A DNA stretch of 64,000 bases from JALHSW01 sp963720675. GTDB lineage: Bacteria; Actinomycetota; Acidimicrobiia; IMCC26256; PALSA-555. Location: NCBI GenBank assembly GCA_963720675.1, contig CAVRGH010000010.1, forward strand, positions 1,426,001 to 1,490,000. Reading direction: 5' to 3'. The stretch's first letter is position 1, and each line of letters begins with the position of its first letter. Below the pieces are notes generated by a model. It was given only the letters and a program-made list of their open reading frames with translations, searched no databases and was not told the origin of the DNA. Below are positions 26,445 to 35,201 of this stretch, in pieces. A program made the position numbers and the translations under genes.

Positions 26445-27239
26445 GTGGACGCGCTCACCTTCTACGGCCTCGAGCCGACGGACGACCCGCTCCGGTGGCG
26501 GCTCCCCGTCGTACCCGAGATCTGCTCCGGGTTCGGCGCGCTGTTCGGAGGCGCGGGGCTCGGTGCGTCGATCGAGGTACTCGAGCGGGTCACCGGACGT
26601 CCGCTCGTCTGGGCCACCGCGCAGTTCCTGCAGTTCGCGCGACCCCCGTCGGTGGTGGAGCTCGACATCAACGAAGAGGTGCGCGGGCATGCCACCTCAC
26701 AAGCCCGAGTGCTCGCGCGCGTCGACGGGACCGAGATCTTCACCATCGTCGCCGCGCTCGGTCGGCGTTCGCTGCCCTGGGAGGGTGAATGGGCCGTCCG
26801 TCCCGAGGTGCCGTCGATCGCCGACAGCCCACCCCGGGTGCTGGCACCCCACCACGAAGGCACGATCGCCACGCGCCTCGAGACCCGACTCGCGAACGCC
26901 TGCAACTTCGACGACCTCGACGGAACGCCGGGCGACGGGCGCAGCGCGCTCTGGGTGAGGTTGCCCCCCGAGCTGGAGTCGACCGCCGCCGCCCTCGCGA
27001 TCCTCGGCGACTACGTGCCGTTCGGACTGAGCCAGGCCCTCGGGCGCCGGATCAACAGCAACAGCCTCGACAACACGATCCGGATGGTCCGGGTCCATCC
27101 CACCGAGTGGGTGCTCGCCGACATCCGGGTGCAGGCCATCGCCGAGGGCTTCGGCCACGGGGTCGTGCACCTCTGGGCCGAGGACGGCACACTGCTCGCG
27201 ACCGCCAGCCAGACCGCGACCGTTCGGGAGTTCCCGTGA
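26445..27239 (+). CDS. acyl-CoA thioesterase family, double hotdog
   Basis: The protein has 264 residues. Two hotdog units are visible: the first holds ICSGFGALFGGAGLGASIEV and PLVWATAQFLQFARPPSVVEL, the second GRSALWVRLPPEL through NSLDNTIRMVRVHPTEWVL and VQAIAEGFGHGVVHLWAEDG, ending with LLATASQTATVRE as in TesB-like acyl-CoA thioesterases. These release CoA from fatty acyl-CoA. The GTG start is ten bases behind the upstream gene, and the stop overlaps the start of the LLM gene as GTGA. Confidence 0.86.
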   Translation: MDALTFYGLEPTDDPLRWRLPVVPEICSGFGALFGGAGLGASIEVLERVTGRPLVWATAQFLQFARPPSVVELDINEEVRGHATSQARVLARVDGTEIFTIVAALGRRSLPWEGEWAVRPEVPSIADSPPRVLAPHHEGTIATRLETRLANACNFDDLDGTPGDGRSALWVRLPPELESTAAALAILGDYVPFGLSQALGRRINSNSLDNTIRMVRVHPTEWVLADIRVQAIAEGFGHGVVHLWAEDGTLLATASQTATVREFP

Positions 27240-28205
27240 GTGTGCCCCAGCGATTCGGCATCACCGTGCCCTTCGAGGGCGTCCCCCTCCACGAGCACCG
27301 AGCCTGGTACGAGGAGCTCGAGACGCTGGGCTTCACCGACGTGTGGAGCGCCGAAGCCGGAGCAAGCGACGCGTTCACCCCGCTCGCGCTCGCGGCTGCG
27401 TGGGCGCCCGTCGCTACGACTCGGCACTGCGATCGTGCCCGTCTTCACGCGCGGTGCCGCGACGCTCGCGCAGTCGGTCGCCGCCATGTGCCAGGCCGCA
27501 CCCGGACGCTTCGCGCTCGGCATCGGCACGTCCTCGGACGTGATCGTCGAGCAGTGGAACGGCATGAAGTTCGAACGTCCGGTGCACCGGGTCAAGGACA
27601 CGGTCCGCTTCCTCCGCGCGGCGCTCGCCGGTGAGAAGGTCACCGAGGACTACGACACGTTCTCGGTGCACGGGTTCCGGCTCGGCACCGCCGTGCCCGA
27701 GATGCCGCCGATCCTGATCGCCGCGCTCCGCCCGGGGATGCTCCGCATCGCGGGAACCGAGGGTGACGGCGCCATCATCAACTGGCTCTCGGCCGACGAC
27801 GTTCGCACGGTCGTTCCCCACGTCGGCGAGGGCAAGGAGATCGTGGCGCGTGTCTTCGTGCTCCCGAGCACTGACCGCGACCTCGTGAACCTCGTCGGTC
27901 GACGCGCGATCGCCGCGTACCTCAACGTCCCCGTCTACGCGAAGTTCCACGAGTGGCTGGGGCGCGGCGAGGTGCTCGAGCCGATGTGGAAGGCGTGGAA
28001 GGCCGGCGACCGCAAGGCCGCGACCGAAGCCATCCCGGAGTCGCTCGTCGACGAGCTGATCGTCTCCGGCACACCCGGCGACATCAAGGCGAAGCTGGCC
28101 CGCTATGCGGAGAACGGTGTCACGACGCCGGCACCGGCCATCCTCGGGACGGGCGACGCCGTGCGCGAGGTGCTGCACGCCCTCGCCCCTCGGCCTCCGA
28201 CCTAG
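27236..28205 (+). CDS. LLM class (luciferase-like) F420-dependent oxidoreductase, one frame break
   Basis: It starts with the GTG at 27236 overlapping the thioesterase stop (GTGA). The N-terminal part reads SVPQRFGITVPFEGVPLHEH and ELETLGFTDVWSAEAGASDA. Near 27413 the frame changes, after which LRLGTAIVPVFTRGAATLAQ, PGRFALGIGTSSDVIVEQW and a C-terminal SGTPGDIKAKLARYAENGV complete a luciferase-like barrel of about 322 residues. Members with this pattern usually use F420, and the F420 synthesis genes lie at the right end of this window. The substrate is unknown. It is probably the last gene of a three-gene operon. Confidence 0.85.
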
Positions 28206-28223
28206 CCCCCAGCGCGACCGACC

Positions 28224-28646
28224 TCAGGACGCCCGCTCGAACGCCTCGTCGTCGCGCTCGGCGATCGCAACCCGTACCGCGATGTCGGCCCGGAGGCACT
28301 CGATCGCCGCGGCGGCAGCGTCGAGGTACGCCCGGCCGCGGCTGCCCCGAGGCAGCGCCTCCGGGCGGATGCCGATCTCGCTCGCCTCGGCCGACCACGG
28401 GGTGAGCTCGAGCTCGACCCGGGCCGGACGACGGTTCGGGAGGCGGAGCAGCCCGCGAAGCCGGCGGTGGGGTGCGGCGCGGGAGCGGATGAGCCCGACC
28501 GGCGCCGCGGCCACCGTGAGGGCACCCCAGGTCCCCGAGAGCTGCAGCTCGTCGCCGGCGAGGACGTCGAGCGTCGGGCCGGCGACCTCGACCGCGACGT
28601 CCACACGCCGGGCCACGTACCACGAGGTGGTGAGGACATCTTCCAT
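28224..28646 (-). CDS. hypothetical protein
   Basis: A protein of 140 residues starting MEDVLTTSWYVARRVDVAVE, with AGGAG eight bases before the ATG at 28646. The N-terminal half is beta-rich and the C-terminal 35 residues form a helix (AYLDAAAAAIECLRADIAVR). Three short basic stretches occur in the middle (RSRAAPHRRLRGLLRL). No known motif or membrane segment. It faces the LLM gene tail to tail with 18 bases between stops and lies downstream of the two desaturase genes in the same direction, 149 bases from the nearer one. Confidence 0.6.
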   Translation of the reverse strand: MEDVLTTSWYVARRVDVAVEVAGPTLDVLAGDELQLSGTWGALTVAAAPVGLIRSRAAPHRRLRGLLRLPNRRPARVELELTPWSAEASEIGIRPEALPRGSRGRAYLDAAAAAIECLRADIAVRVAIAERDDEAFERAS

Positions 28647-28795
28647 GGGCACATCTCCTGCTCGTGAGCTCCGGCGAGGCGGCGCCCACTCGATCTGGAA
28701 GTGCCCAGTGTCGACGGCCCATGTTTCGGGCGCGTCAACAGCACGCGACCAGCGTGCGGCGGGACACTGAAGGTTTCGAGACGGAGCTCGGGGCC

Positions 28796-29542
28796 TCAGG
28801 AAGGCCGTGCCGACCCGCCCGTGGCGAGCTTCGGCTCCTTGTGGCGCACCTGCACGAGCCGCAGCGCGCTCAGCAGCCGCACGGACCACCAGCCGGGGTC
28901 GAGCTCCGAGCGCCGGAACGAGAAGCGCGCGGACGTCGGCGCCGCGTGGTGGTTGTTGTGCAGACCCTCACCCACGGTGATCAGCGCGAGCGACCGGAGG
29001 TTCGTACCCGAGTTGCCGGCCGGTCGCCGGCCCGCGGTGTGGCCGACGGCGTTGATCGCGCCGGAGAGTCCGAGGTAGCTCACGGTGTGCACGACGGCCG
29101 CGAGCAGGCCGGTCGGCCAACCCAGCAGCAGGCAGAGGATCCCGACCCCGACGCCGAGTCCGAGGAACGCGTGGTCGAAGAACCAACGGTCCAGCCGGTC
29201 CGGCGGCAGATCCTTCGCGTACTTCTCGACGGTGACCCCGTCGCGAGCGACCCGGCGATACATCGCCGCGTTCGTGAGCTGGACCCGCCAGAAGCCCCGA
29301 ACCGCTGGGCTGTGGGGGTCGAGCTCGGTGTCGAGCGCGGCGTGGTGACGGCGGTGCACGGCCACCCACTCACGCTGCCGCATCCCCGTCGTGAGCCACA
29401 GGAAGACGCGGAGCACGATCGCGAGCGCCGGATGGACGGTGAGACCGCGGTGCGTGAGCCCGCGATGGAGGTAGACGCTCGTGGCGAGCATCGCGAGCTC
29501 GGTGATCGCGAGGCCGACGACGACTGCCGTGATCGGGTGCAA
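28796..29542 (-). CDS. acyl-CoA/fatty acid desaturase, second tandem copy
   Basis: The protein has 248 residues. All three histidine boxes of membrane di-iron desaturases are present: HRGLTH (about residue 26), HRRHHA (about 63) and HNNHHA (about 194). Four hydrophobic segments are visible. The protein begins almost at the first box, so it is shorter at the N-terminus than most acyl-CoA desaturases. I chose the TTG at 29542 because GGAGG lies eight bases upstream and the next residues (HPITAVVVG) match the paralogue's start. It lies 20 bases behind a paralogue at 29563-30315 and introduces a double bond into fatty acyl chains, most likely for membrane fluidity. Confidence 0.9.
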   Translation of the reverse strand: MHPITAVVVGLAITELAMLATSVYLHRGLTHRGLTVHPALAIVLRVFLWLTTGMRQREWVAVHRRHHAALDTELDPHSPAVRGFWRVQLTNAAMYRRVARDGVTVEKYAKDLPPDRLDRWFFDHAFLGLGVGVGILCLLLGWPTGLLAAVVHTVSYLGLSGAINAVGHTAGRRPAGNSGTNLRSLALITVGEGLHNNHHAAPTSARFSFRRSELDPGWWSVRLLSALRLVQVRHKEPKLATGGSARPS

Positions 29543-29562
29543 TGCAGAAACCTCCGTCGGGA

Positions 29563-30315
29563 TCAGCGGGGAACGAGCACGCCCCGACGATGGCGGAGCG
29601 TCAGCAGGTGCAACAGCTCGAGCCCACGGATGAACCGCCACGCGGGATCGAACTGCCCGGACAGGAACGAGAAGCGAGCCGCGGTCGGTGCCGCGTGATG
29701 GTTGTTGTGCAGGCCCTCGCCGACGGTGAGCAGCGCGAGGATCCGGCTGTTCGTCCCCGAGTTCGCCGCCGGGCGCGTGCCGAACGTGTGACCGATCGAG
29801 TTCACCGCGCCGTTCAGCCCCACGTAGAAGACGATGTGGAACACCACGGCGAAGATCGCGATCTGCCACCCGAACACGAACCAGAGCAGCGCGACCCCGA
29901 GCAGCGGTCCGAGCGTCTCGCGGTCGAACACGATGCGGTCGAGCCAGGTGCGCCCGATGTCGTGCGTGTACCGGTCGACCAGTGCGGCGTCCTTCGCCGC
30001 CTTCCGGTACATGAGGATGTTCGTGAACAGCACCCGCCAGGTACCTCGCATGGCCGGGCTGTGCGGATCGTCGATCGTGTCGAGCGACGCGTGGTGGCGG
30101 CGGTGCACCCCGGTCCACTCGCGGGGACGGATCCCCGTCGTGACCCAGAGGACCACCCGCATGGGGAACGCGGCCTCGGGGCGGAGGGTGAGGGCCCGAT
30201 GGGTCATCCCCCGGTGCAGGTAGACGGTCGTGACGAAGATCGCGAGCTCCGCGGTGACGAAGCCCACCACCATCGCCACCAGGAGGTTCAGCAGGATCGT
30301 CGGCATGGGATGCAT
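29563..30315 (-). CDS. acyl-CoA/fatty acid desaturase, first tandem copy
   Basis: The protein has 250 residues with the three histidine boxes HRGMTH, HRRHHA and HNNHHA, the same order and spacing as the neighbouring copy, and the shared signature GEGLHNNHHAAPT. The two proteins can be aligned over their whole length, which shows a tandem duplication with clear divergence. The ATG at 30315 is the natural start. A perfect inverted repeat lies five bases upstream of the start codon, between this gene and a divergent TetR gene, so control by that regulator is likely. The pair probably forms one operon. Confidence 0.91.
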   Translation of the reverse strand: MHPMPTILLNLLVAMVVGFVTAELAIFVTTVYLHRGMTHRALTLRPEAAFPMRVVLWVTTGIRPREWTGVHRRHHASLDTIDDPHSPAMRGTWRVLFTNILMYRKAAKDAALVDRYTHDIGRTWLDRIVFDRETLGPLLGVALLWFVFGWQIAIFAVVFHIVFYVGLNGAVNSIGHTFGTRPAANSGTNSRILALLTVGEGLHNNHHAAPTAARFSFLSGQFDPAWRFIRGLELLHLLTLRHRRGVLVPR

Positions 30316-30319
30316 CTTA

Positions 30320-30339
30320 CCTACCTACCAGTAGGTAGG
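30320..30339. promoter_or_regulatory. perfect 9+2+9 inverted repeat, candidate TetR operator
   Basis: CCTACCTAC (30320-30328), CA, then GTAGGTAGG (30331-30339). It sits between the start codons of the desaturase operon and the divergent TetR gene, the usual place and size for a TetR-family operator. Confidence 0.7.
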
Positions 30340-30362
30340 ATAGATCGGGCAGGGGGCGAGCC

Positions 30363-30390
30363 GAATCTCCCCCTCCCGAGGGGGAGATTC
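30363..30390. promoter_or_regulatory. perfect 13+2+13 palindrome at the TetR start
   Basis: GAATCTCCCCCTC (30363-30375), CC, then its exact reverse complement (30378-30390). It differs in sequence from the first palindrome. It covers the region where TetR translation should begin, so it could be a second operator or an mRNA hairpin. Confidence 0.6.
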
Positions 30391-30995
30391 CGACGGCTGA
30401 GGACACGCGAGCCCAGATCCTCGAGGTGGCGCTGCGTCATTTCGCCGCGGACGGGAACGCCGGCACGAGCCTCAACGACATCGCGGACGAGGTCGGCATC
30501 CGCCGGCCGAGCCTCCTGTACCACTTTCCCTCGAAGGAAGCCCTCTACCGCGAGACCGTGCTGGCCTCGTTCGCCGACTGGTTCGACCTGCTCGGCGACG
30601 CGACCGAGGACTCCCGGCAGGGCTGGCCCCAGGTCGAGCGCGTCCTGCGGGCCGCATTCCAGTTCTTCGAGGAGCGCCCCGACTTCGTGCGGCTCGCCCG
30701 CCGCGAGATGCTCGACGGCAGCCCGATCCTCACCGAAGAGCTCGCGGTCGCGCTCCAGCCGCTCTTCCAGAAGGCCTGCGCATGGATCGAGGGCGAGATG
30801 GTCGCCGGTCGGCTCCGTCCCTACGACCCGGGGCAGCTCATCCTCACCGGATACGGCGCGGTGCTCTCCTACCTGTCCGATGCCGCGCTCATCACCGCGC
30901 TGCTCGACATCGACCCGCTGTCGGCCGGGGCACTCGCGACGCGCCGCGAGCACGTGATCGCCGTGCTCCGAGCCGCGTCGGATCCGGCCACGTAG
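30387..30995 (+). CDS. TetR/AcrR family transcriptional regulator of the desaturases
   Basis: The HTH region reads TRAQILEVALRHFAADG, SLNDIADEVGIRRPSLLYHF and PSKEALYRETV, a typical TetR N-terminal DNA-binding domain, followed by a helical ligand-binding domain to the end. No ATG, GTG or TTG exists in frame before helix 1. The annotated start is an ATT at 30387, which gives 202 residues with a complete helix 1; the alternative is the GTG at 30426, giving 189 residues with helix 1 shortened. A frame error in the C-run upstream is also possible. It is divergent from two desaturases, with two palindromes in between. Confidence 0.85.
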   Translation: MPTAEDTRAQILEVALRHFAADGNAGTSLNDIADEVGIRRPSLLYHFPSKEALYRETVLASFADWFDLLGDATEDSRQGWPQVERVLRAAFQFFEERPDFVRLARREMLDGSPILTEELAVALQPLFQKACAWIEGEMVAGRLRPYDPGQLILTGYGAVLSYLSDAALITALLDIDPLSAGALATRREHVIAVLRAASDPAT

Positions 30996-31020
30996 CAGGC
31001 CGCCGAGGCGCGGGTTCGGG

Positions 31021-31770
31021 TCAGAACGTCAACGCATCGCGGAGCATCGGGATGCGCGCATCGTCGCCGAACACGTCGAGCGACTCGAGTCGTCCCCGTC
31101 CCGAGCACCACAGCAGGAGATCGAACGCCGTCCCGCGCACGGCGACGTCGCCTTTCGTGTGCACGCGCTCGACCCGCAGACCGTCGGGCGTGAACTCGAG
31201 CGACCATTCCCCCTCGACATCGGTGCAGTGGAGGTGCGCGGTCTCACCCCGGCCACCCTCCGGCTTCGACCACGGGACCAGCGGCAGCAACCACAGCAGC
31301 TCGTCGATCCCGTCGGCCGCGAGCTCGGGGGCGATGGGCTCGACCGACCCTGCTGCGAGCTGGGCGTCGACACGGTGCATCGCCGTCTCGTGCGCCTGGC
31401 GGCGCTGCCAGAACGCGAGCACGGGCGGCGGGAGGAAGGTCCAGCAGGGGGTCTCGGGATCGTGGTCGAGCGCGGCGAGCAGCTCGGTCGCACCGTCGCG
31501 CACCCACTCGGTGCGGGCTGCGGCTTCCGGCGCCTCGAACTCCCGACTCGACCAGAACCCGGCATCGGGATCGCGGGTCGTGTTCGCAGCGGCCCACCGA
31601 TGGACCCGTCCGATGTGCTCGAGGAGGTCGGCGACGACCCAGTCGGGACACGACGGCACCGGCGCCTCGAGCCCCGCGGCGGACGCGGCGTCGACGAGTG
31701 CGGCCGCGTCCGCGGCAATCGCCTCGAGGTAGGTCGCCGTTCCGAGGGAGCTCACGTCCATCGCGGCCAC
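31021..31770 (-). CDS. maleylpyruvate isomerase / DinB-like family protein
   Basis: The protein has 249 residues. The N-terminal four-helix DinB/mycothiol-binding domain contains VPSCPDWVVADLLEHIGRVH and WQRRQAHETAMHRVDAQ, whose histidines match the metal ligands of the family. The C-terminal third (about residues 170-249) is a second small domain ending WCSGRGRLESLDVFGDD. Family members depend on mycothiol or act as mycothiol transferases, in line with an actinobacterial host; the substrate is unknown. Start at GTG 31770, or ATG 31761; neither has a clear ribosome binding site. It ends close to the TetR gene, tail to tail. Confidence 0.85.
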   Translation of the reverse strand: MAAMDVSSLGTATYLEAIAADAAALVDAASAAGLEAPVPSCPDWVVADLLEHIGRVHRWAAANTTRDPDAGFWSSREFEAPEAAARTEWVRDGATELLAALDHDPETPCWTFLPPPVLAFWQRRQAHETAMHRVDAQLAAGSVEPIAPELAADGIDELLWLLPLVPWSKPEGGRGETAHLHCTDVEGEWSLEFTPDGLRVERVHTKGDVAVRGTAFDLLLWCSGRGRLESLDVFGDDARIPMLRDALTF

Positions 31771-31771
31771 G

Positions 31772-32524
31772 CTACGACGTCGGCTCGGCGGCGACCTCGT
31801 CGAGCAGGAGCGGGTCGTTGTTCGCGGCCGAGTTCACCCGCCTCGACACGGGGTACACCTCGAACAGCTCGTCGGGCGCCGGCCGCAGCAGCGTGCTCAA
31901 CGCGGCAGCGTCGTGCTCGGTCGGGTCGAGCCACTGGTCCCACGCCGAGGCCGGTAGCACCACCGGCATGCGCTCGTGCACGGGCGCGAGGAGGTCGTTG
32001 GCATCCGTCGTGACGATCACGCAGGAGCGCAGCCAACCGTCCTCGGCGCCGTCGACGTCGATGCCCTCGGGCACCCTCCAGACCTCCCAGAGGCCGGCGA
32101 ACGCCATCGGCTCGTCGTCCGCCCGGTGGATGAACATCGGCTGCTTCTTCGGACGCCCCTTGGGCGTCGTGGGCGGGGCGACGACCTTCCACTCGTAGAA
32201 CCCGTCGGCCGGGATGATGCAGCGTCGCTTCGTGAAGGCCTTCCGATACGCCGGCTTCTCGGCCACGGTCTCGGCCCGGGCGTTGATCAGCCGGTCACCG
32301 ATGCCGGGATCCTTCGCCCAGGACGGCACCAGCCCCCAGCGCACCCGGGACAGGACCCGGCGGTCGGCTCCGCCGTCCTTGCCCGGACGGTCGCGGACCA
32401 CCATGACCTTCGCCCGAGGCGCGACGTTGTAGTCGGGGGTGTCGTCCTCCACCGCGAGCTCGTCGACCACGAACTGCTCCGCGAGATCGGTCGGCGACGA
32501 CGTCGAGATGAAGCGACCGCACAT
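31772..32524 (-). CDS. SOS response-associated peptidase (SRAP/YedK/HMCES)
   Basis: The protein has 250 residues. The catalytic cysteine is residue 2 (MCGRFIS), which forms a thiazolidine crosslink to abasic sites in single-stranded DNA. Other family motifs are YNVAPRAKVMVV, RWGLVPSWAKDP, INARAETVAEKPAYR, CIIPADGFYEWK (catalytic glutamate) and PVHERMPVVL (catalytic histidine). I chose the ATG at 32524 because Cys2 must be exposed. It shields abasic sites during replication. It is one base upstream of the maleylpyruvate isomerase family gene. Confidence 0.95.
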   Translation of the reverse strand: MCGRFISTSSPTDLAEQFVVDELAVEDDTPDYNVAPRAKVMVVRDRPGKDGGADRRVLSRVRWGLVPSWAKDPGIGDRLINARAETVAEKPAYRKAFTKRRCIIPADGFYEWKVVAPPTTPKGRPKKQPMFIHRADDEPMAFAGLWEVWRVPEGIDVDGAEDGWLRSCVIVTTDANDLLAPVHERMPVVLPASAWDQWLDPTEHDAAALSTLLRPAPDELFEVYPVSRRVNSAANNDPLLLDEVAAEPTS

Positions 32525-32572
32525 GCCCCCAGCGTCGCGCGCGCGAGGCACGGCTCGTCAGACCCCGAACCC

Positions 32573-32992
32573 TCAGGCGCGCGGGCGATCCTTGACCCGG
32601 TAGACGAACCGGAGCCCGGACCAGATCTCGTCGATGGCCGCGACCTTGTTGTCGACGAGTCCGTTCGCCAACCCCACCTCGCGCACAGGGTTCTCGCTGA
32701 GGTCGGTCGCGACCCCCGAGGTGCGCTTGGGCCACGCGATCCAGAGGCCGCCGTCGGGTTCGAGGCCTCGCTTCATCGCGGGGAACCGGCGCGTGAGCTC
32801 CGCGCTCCGCGTGGCGAAGAACACGACCACGTCGAGGCGACCGCGTGCCTGCTTGCGCACGACCACGCCAGGAGGCAGGTCCAGCGAGGAGCAGAACCCG
32901 TTGGGCGCGGCGATGACCGCCAAGCGCGACCCCTCCGCGATCCCCAGCTTCTTCACGAGCGGTGTGCCCGAGTACCCCGCCACGAGCGTCAC
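32573..32992 (-). CDS. DUF3052 family protein
   Basis: The protein has 139 residues. It begins VAGYSGTPLVKKLGIAEG and has the family's GGLWIAWPKRTSGVATDLSE and GLVDNKVAAIDEIWSGLRFV segments. These are conserved in actinobacteria and many environmental bacteria, of unknown function. The start is the GTG at 32992; a second GTG nine bases later is possible. It lies 48 bases upstream of the SRAP gene and 24 bases after the MFS gene in the same direction. Confidence 0.85.
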   Translation of the reverse strand: MTLVAGYSGTPLVKKLGIAEGSRLAVIAAPNGFCSSLDLPPGVVVRKQARGRLDVVVFFATRSAELTRRFPAMKRGLEPDGGLWIAWPKRTSGVATDLSENPVREVGLANGLVDNKVAAIDEIWSGLRFVYRVKDRPRA

Positions 32993-33016
32993 AGTCGCCG
33001 CGACGGGGGCCGCCCG

Positions 33017-34303
33017 TCAACCGGGCGTCGGGTCGCGTGCGTCCGGCCGGTAGCGCACGAACTCCGGAACTGCAAGCGCGAGCACGCCGACGCCGATCAC
33101 GCACGCGAGGCCACCGGTCAGGACGGCGATCGTCGGCGTCGTGAGCGCGGCGACCAGCCCGGCCTCGGCATCACCGATGCGTGGACCGCCGACGACCACG
33201 AGGATGTGCACCGCCGACATCCGTCCGCGCAGGTTGTCGGGCACCGTCGTCTGCAGGATCGTGCTGCGGAACACTGCCGAGACCACGTCGGCGGCTCCGG
33301 CGACCGCCAGACACCCCATCGCGAGCACGAGCGAGTCGCCGGAGAGACCGAATCCGATGATCCCGAGACCCCACACCACGACCGCCCAGCACACGGCGAG
33401 CCCTTGGCGGCGGATGCGCGAGACCCACCCGGTGCTGAGCGCCCCGAGCAGGGCGCCTGCTGAGACCGCGGAGAAGAGCAGACCCACGATCTCGGGTCCC
33501 GCGCCGAACTGCGTCAGTGCGAGCACCGGGAACAGCGCGCGCGGCATCCCGAAGATCATTGCGACGAGGTCGACGTAGAAGGTCGACTGCAGCACGCGCC
33601 GACCCCGCAGGAATCGGAACCCCTCGGTGATGTCCTGCCAGCCTCGGGACAGTGCGCCCGCGTCGGCCTCACGCTCCTCGGCCGCCTCGGTACGGATCGG
33701 GAGCTGCGGGCGCATCAGCAGGCAGGCGACGATCGTCGCCAGGAACGTCGCGACGTCGATCCCGTACGCCCACGAGAACCCGACCTGGTCGATCACGACG
33801 CCGCCGACCGCAGGACCGACGATCAACGTGGTGTTCCACATCACCTGGTTGAGCGACAGTGCGGAGGACAGCTCCTCGTTCGACACGAGGTTGGGCGTCA
33901 TCGACGAGCGCACCGAGAGCGAGAACCCGCCGAAGCCCGCGACCACCGCGGCCCCGGCGTAGACGAGGACGACCGAAGGATCGCCGGCGAGCGCGCCCGC
34001 GAGCAGGAGCGCCGAGCCCGCGGCCTGCCCGCACTGGCTGACGAGCAGGAGCTTGCGGCGGTCGTGGGCGTCGATGACCGGTCCGCCGAGCAGCGCGGCC
34101 AGCGCCAGCGGCACGAGCTGCACGATCCCGACGAGACCGACCGCCGCGGTCGAACCGGTGATCGCGAACACCTGCACATAGATCGCGACCAGTGCGATCT
34201 GCGAGCCGGTCTCCGAGATGAGCTCGCCGAACCAGAGCAGCCGGAAGTCGCGGTGGCGGCGCAGCGGTGAGATGTCGACCGCGAGCGCCCGCAGGAGCCG
34301 CAT
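33017..34303 (-). CDS. MFS transporter (EntS-like, MFS_3)
   Basis: The protein has 428 residues with about 12 hydrophobic segments. Signature segments are FRLLWFGELISETGSQIALVA near the start, GPVIDAHDRRKLLL (the loop 2-3 motif), LNQVMWNTTLIVGPAVGGVV and LRGRMSAVHILVVVGGPRIGD. This fits the enterobactin exporter-like group of the major facilitator superfamily, which often exports small molecules or drugs; no substrate can be inferred. The ATG at 34303 gives MRLLRALAVDISPLRRHRD. The peroxiredoxin gene is divergent, 135 bases away. Confidence 0.85.
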   Translation of the reverse strand: MRLLRALAVDISPLRRHRDFRLLWFGELISETGSQIALVAIYVQVFAITGSTAAVGLVGIVQLVPLALAALLGGPVIDAHDRRKLLLVSQCGQAAGSALLLAGALAGDPSVVLVYAGAAVVAGFGGFSLSVRSSMTPNLVSNEELSSALSLNQVMWNTTLIVGPAVGGVVIDQVGFSWAYGIDVATFLATIVACLLMRPQLPIRTEAAEEREADAGALSRGWQDITEGFRFLRGRRVLQSTFYVDLVAMIFGMPRALFPVLALTQFGAGPEIVGLLFSAVSAGALLGALSTGWVSRIRRQGLAVCWAVVVWGLGIIGFGLSGDSLVLAMGCLAVAGAADVVSAVFRSTILQTTVPDNLRGRMSAVHILVVVGGPRIGDAEAGLVAALTTPTIAVLTGGLACVIGVGVLALAVPEFVRYRPDARDPTPG

Positions 34304-34438
34304 GGGCCCGCGAGGCTGGATTTCCGACCGTTTCACTCGACTTTCACCGCCGTCCGGATCTAGGGTGGAGACCCGACGAAGCATCCCCCAAACACTGGGA
34401 TCCCACGCGAACCCAGCACTCGCACCCGGAGGCACATC

Positions 34439-35075
34439 ATGGCGATCCGCCTGGGCGACGAAGCCCCCAACTTCACCGCAGCGACCACCGACGGCACCAT
34501 CGATTTCTACGACTACCTCGGCGACGGCTGGGGCGTCCTCTTCTCGCACCCGAAGGACTTCACGCCCGTCTGCACGACCGAGCTCGGTCGGGTCGCGGCG
34601 CTCAAGCCCGAGTTCGACAAGCGCAACGTGAAGGTCGTCGGCCTCTCGGTCGACCCGCTCGACTCCCACGAGCAGTGGGCCGGCGACATCGAGGAGACGC
34701 AGGGCTCGAAGCTCAACTTCCCGCTGATCGCCGACCCGGACCGCAAGGTCTCGGACCTCTACGACATGATCCACCCGAACGCCAACGACACCCTGACGGT
34801 GCGCTCGGTGTTCATCGTGGGGCCCGACAAGAAGGTGAAGCTCCAGCATCACCTATCCCGCGAGCACGGGCCGGAACTTCGACGAGATCCTGCGCGTCAT
34901 CGACTCGCTCCAGCTGACCGCCGGCTACCAGGTGGCGACGCCGGTGGACTGGAAGGACGGCGAGGACGTCATCATCGCCCCTGCGGTCTCCGACGAGGAC
35001 GCCAAGGCGAAGTTCCCCAAGGGGTTCAAGGCGATCAAGCCGTACCTGCGGGTCACGCCGCAGCCGAACAAGTAG
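34439..35075 (+). CDS. 1-Cys peroxiredoxin (Prx6 type), one frame break
   Basis: It begins MAIRLGDEAPNFTAATTDGT, with the peroxidatic cysteine in DFTPVCTTELG near residue 45 and GLSVDPLDSHEQW. Prx6-type C-terminal elements follow: DTLTVRSVFIVGPDKKVKL, then after a frame change ITYPASTGRNFDEILRVID, LQLTAGYQVATPVDWK and a terminal LRVTPQPNK. The break near 34845 equals one surplus base (the total of 637 bases is three times 212 plus one). The joined protein is about 211 residues, normal for the family. It reduces peroxides. It is divergent from the MFS gene, and a large inverted repeat follows it. Confidence 0.9.
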
Positions 35076-35123
35076 ACCTCTCCGCGCGACCGCGCTGGGT
35101 ACGGGACCGTCCCTGCTCAGCGC

Positions 35124-35201
35124 GGTCCGCGGACGGGCGGAGCCCCTGCTCCCTCGCTGCGCTCGGTCGGGTCTTCGACCCGGGTCTCCGCCCTGCGGAC
35201 C
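35124..35201. repeat. imperfect inverted repeat after the peroxiredoxin gene
   Basis: GGTCCGC and GGGCGGAG on the left (35124-35142, with a four-base insert) pair with CTCCGCCCTGCGGACC (35186-35201). Together they make a stem of about 15 pairs with a loop that contains its own GTCGGGTCTTCGACCC hairpin. It may be a shared terminator for converging genes or a dispersed intergenic repeat. Confidence 0.55.
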
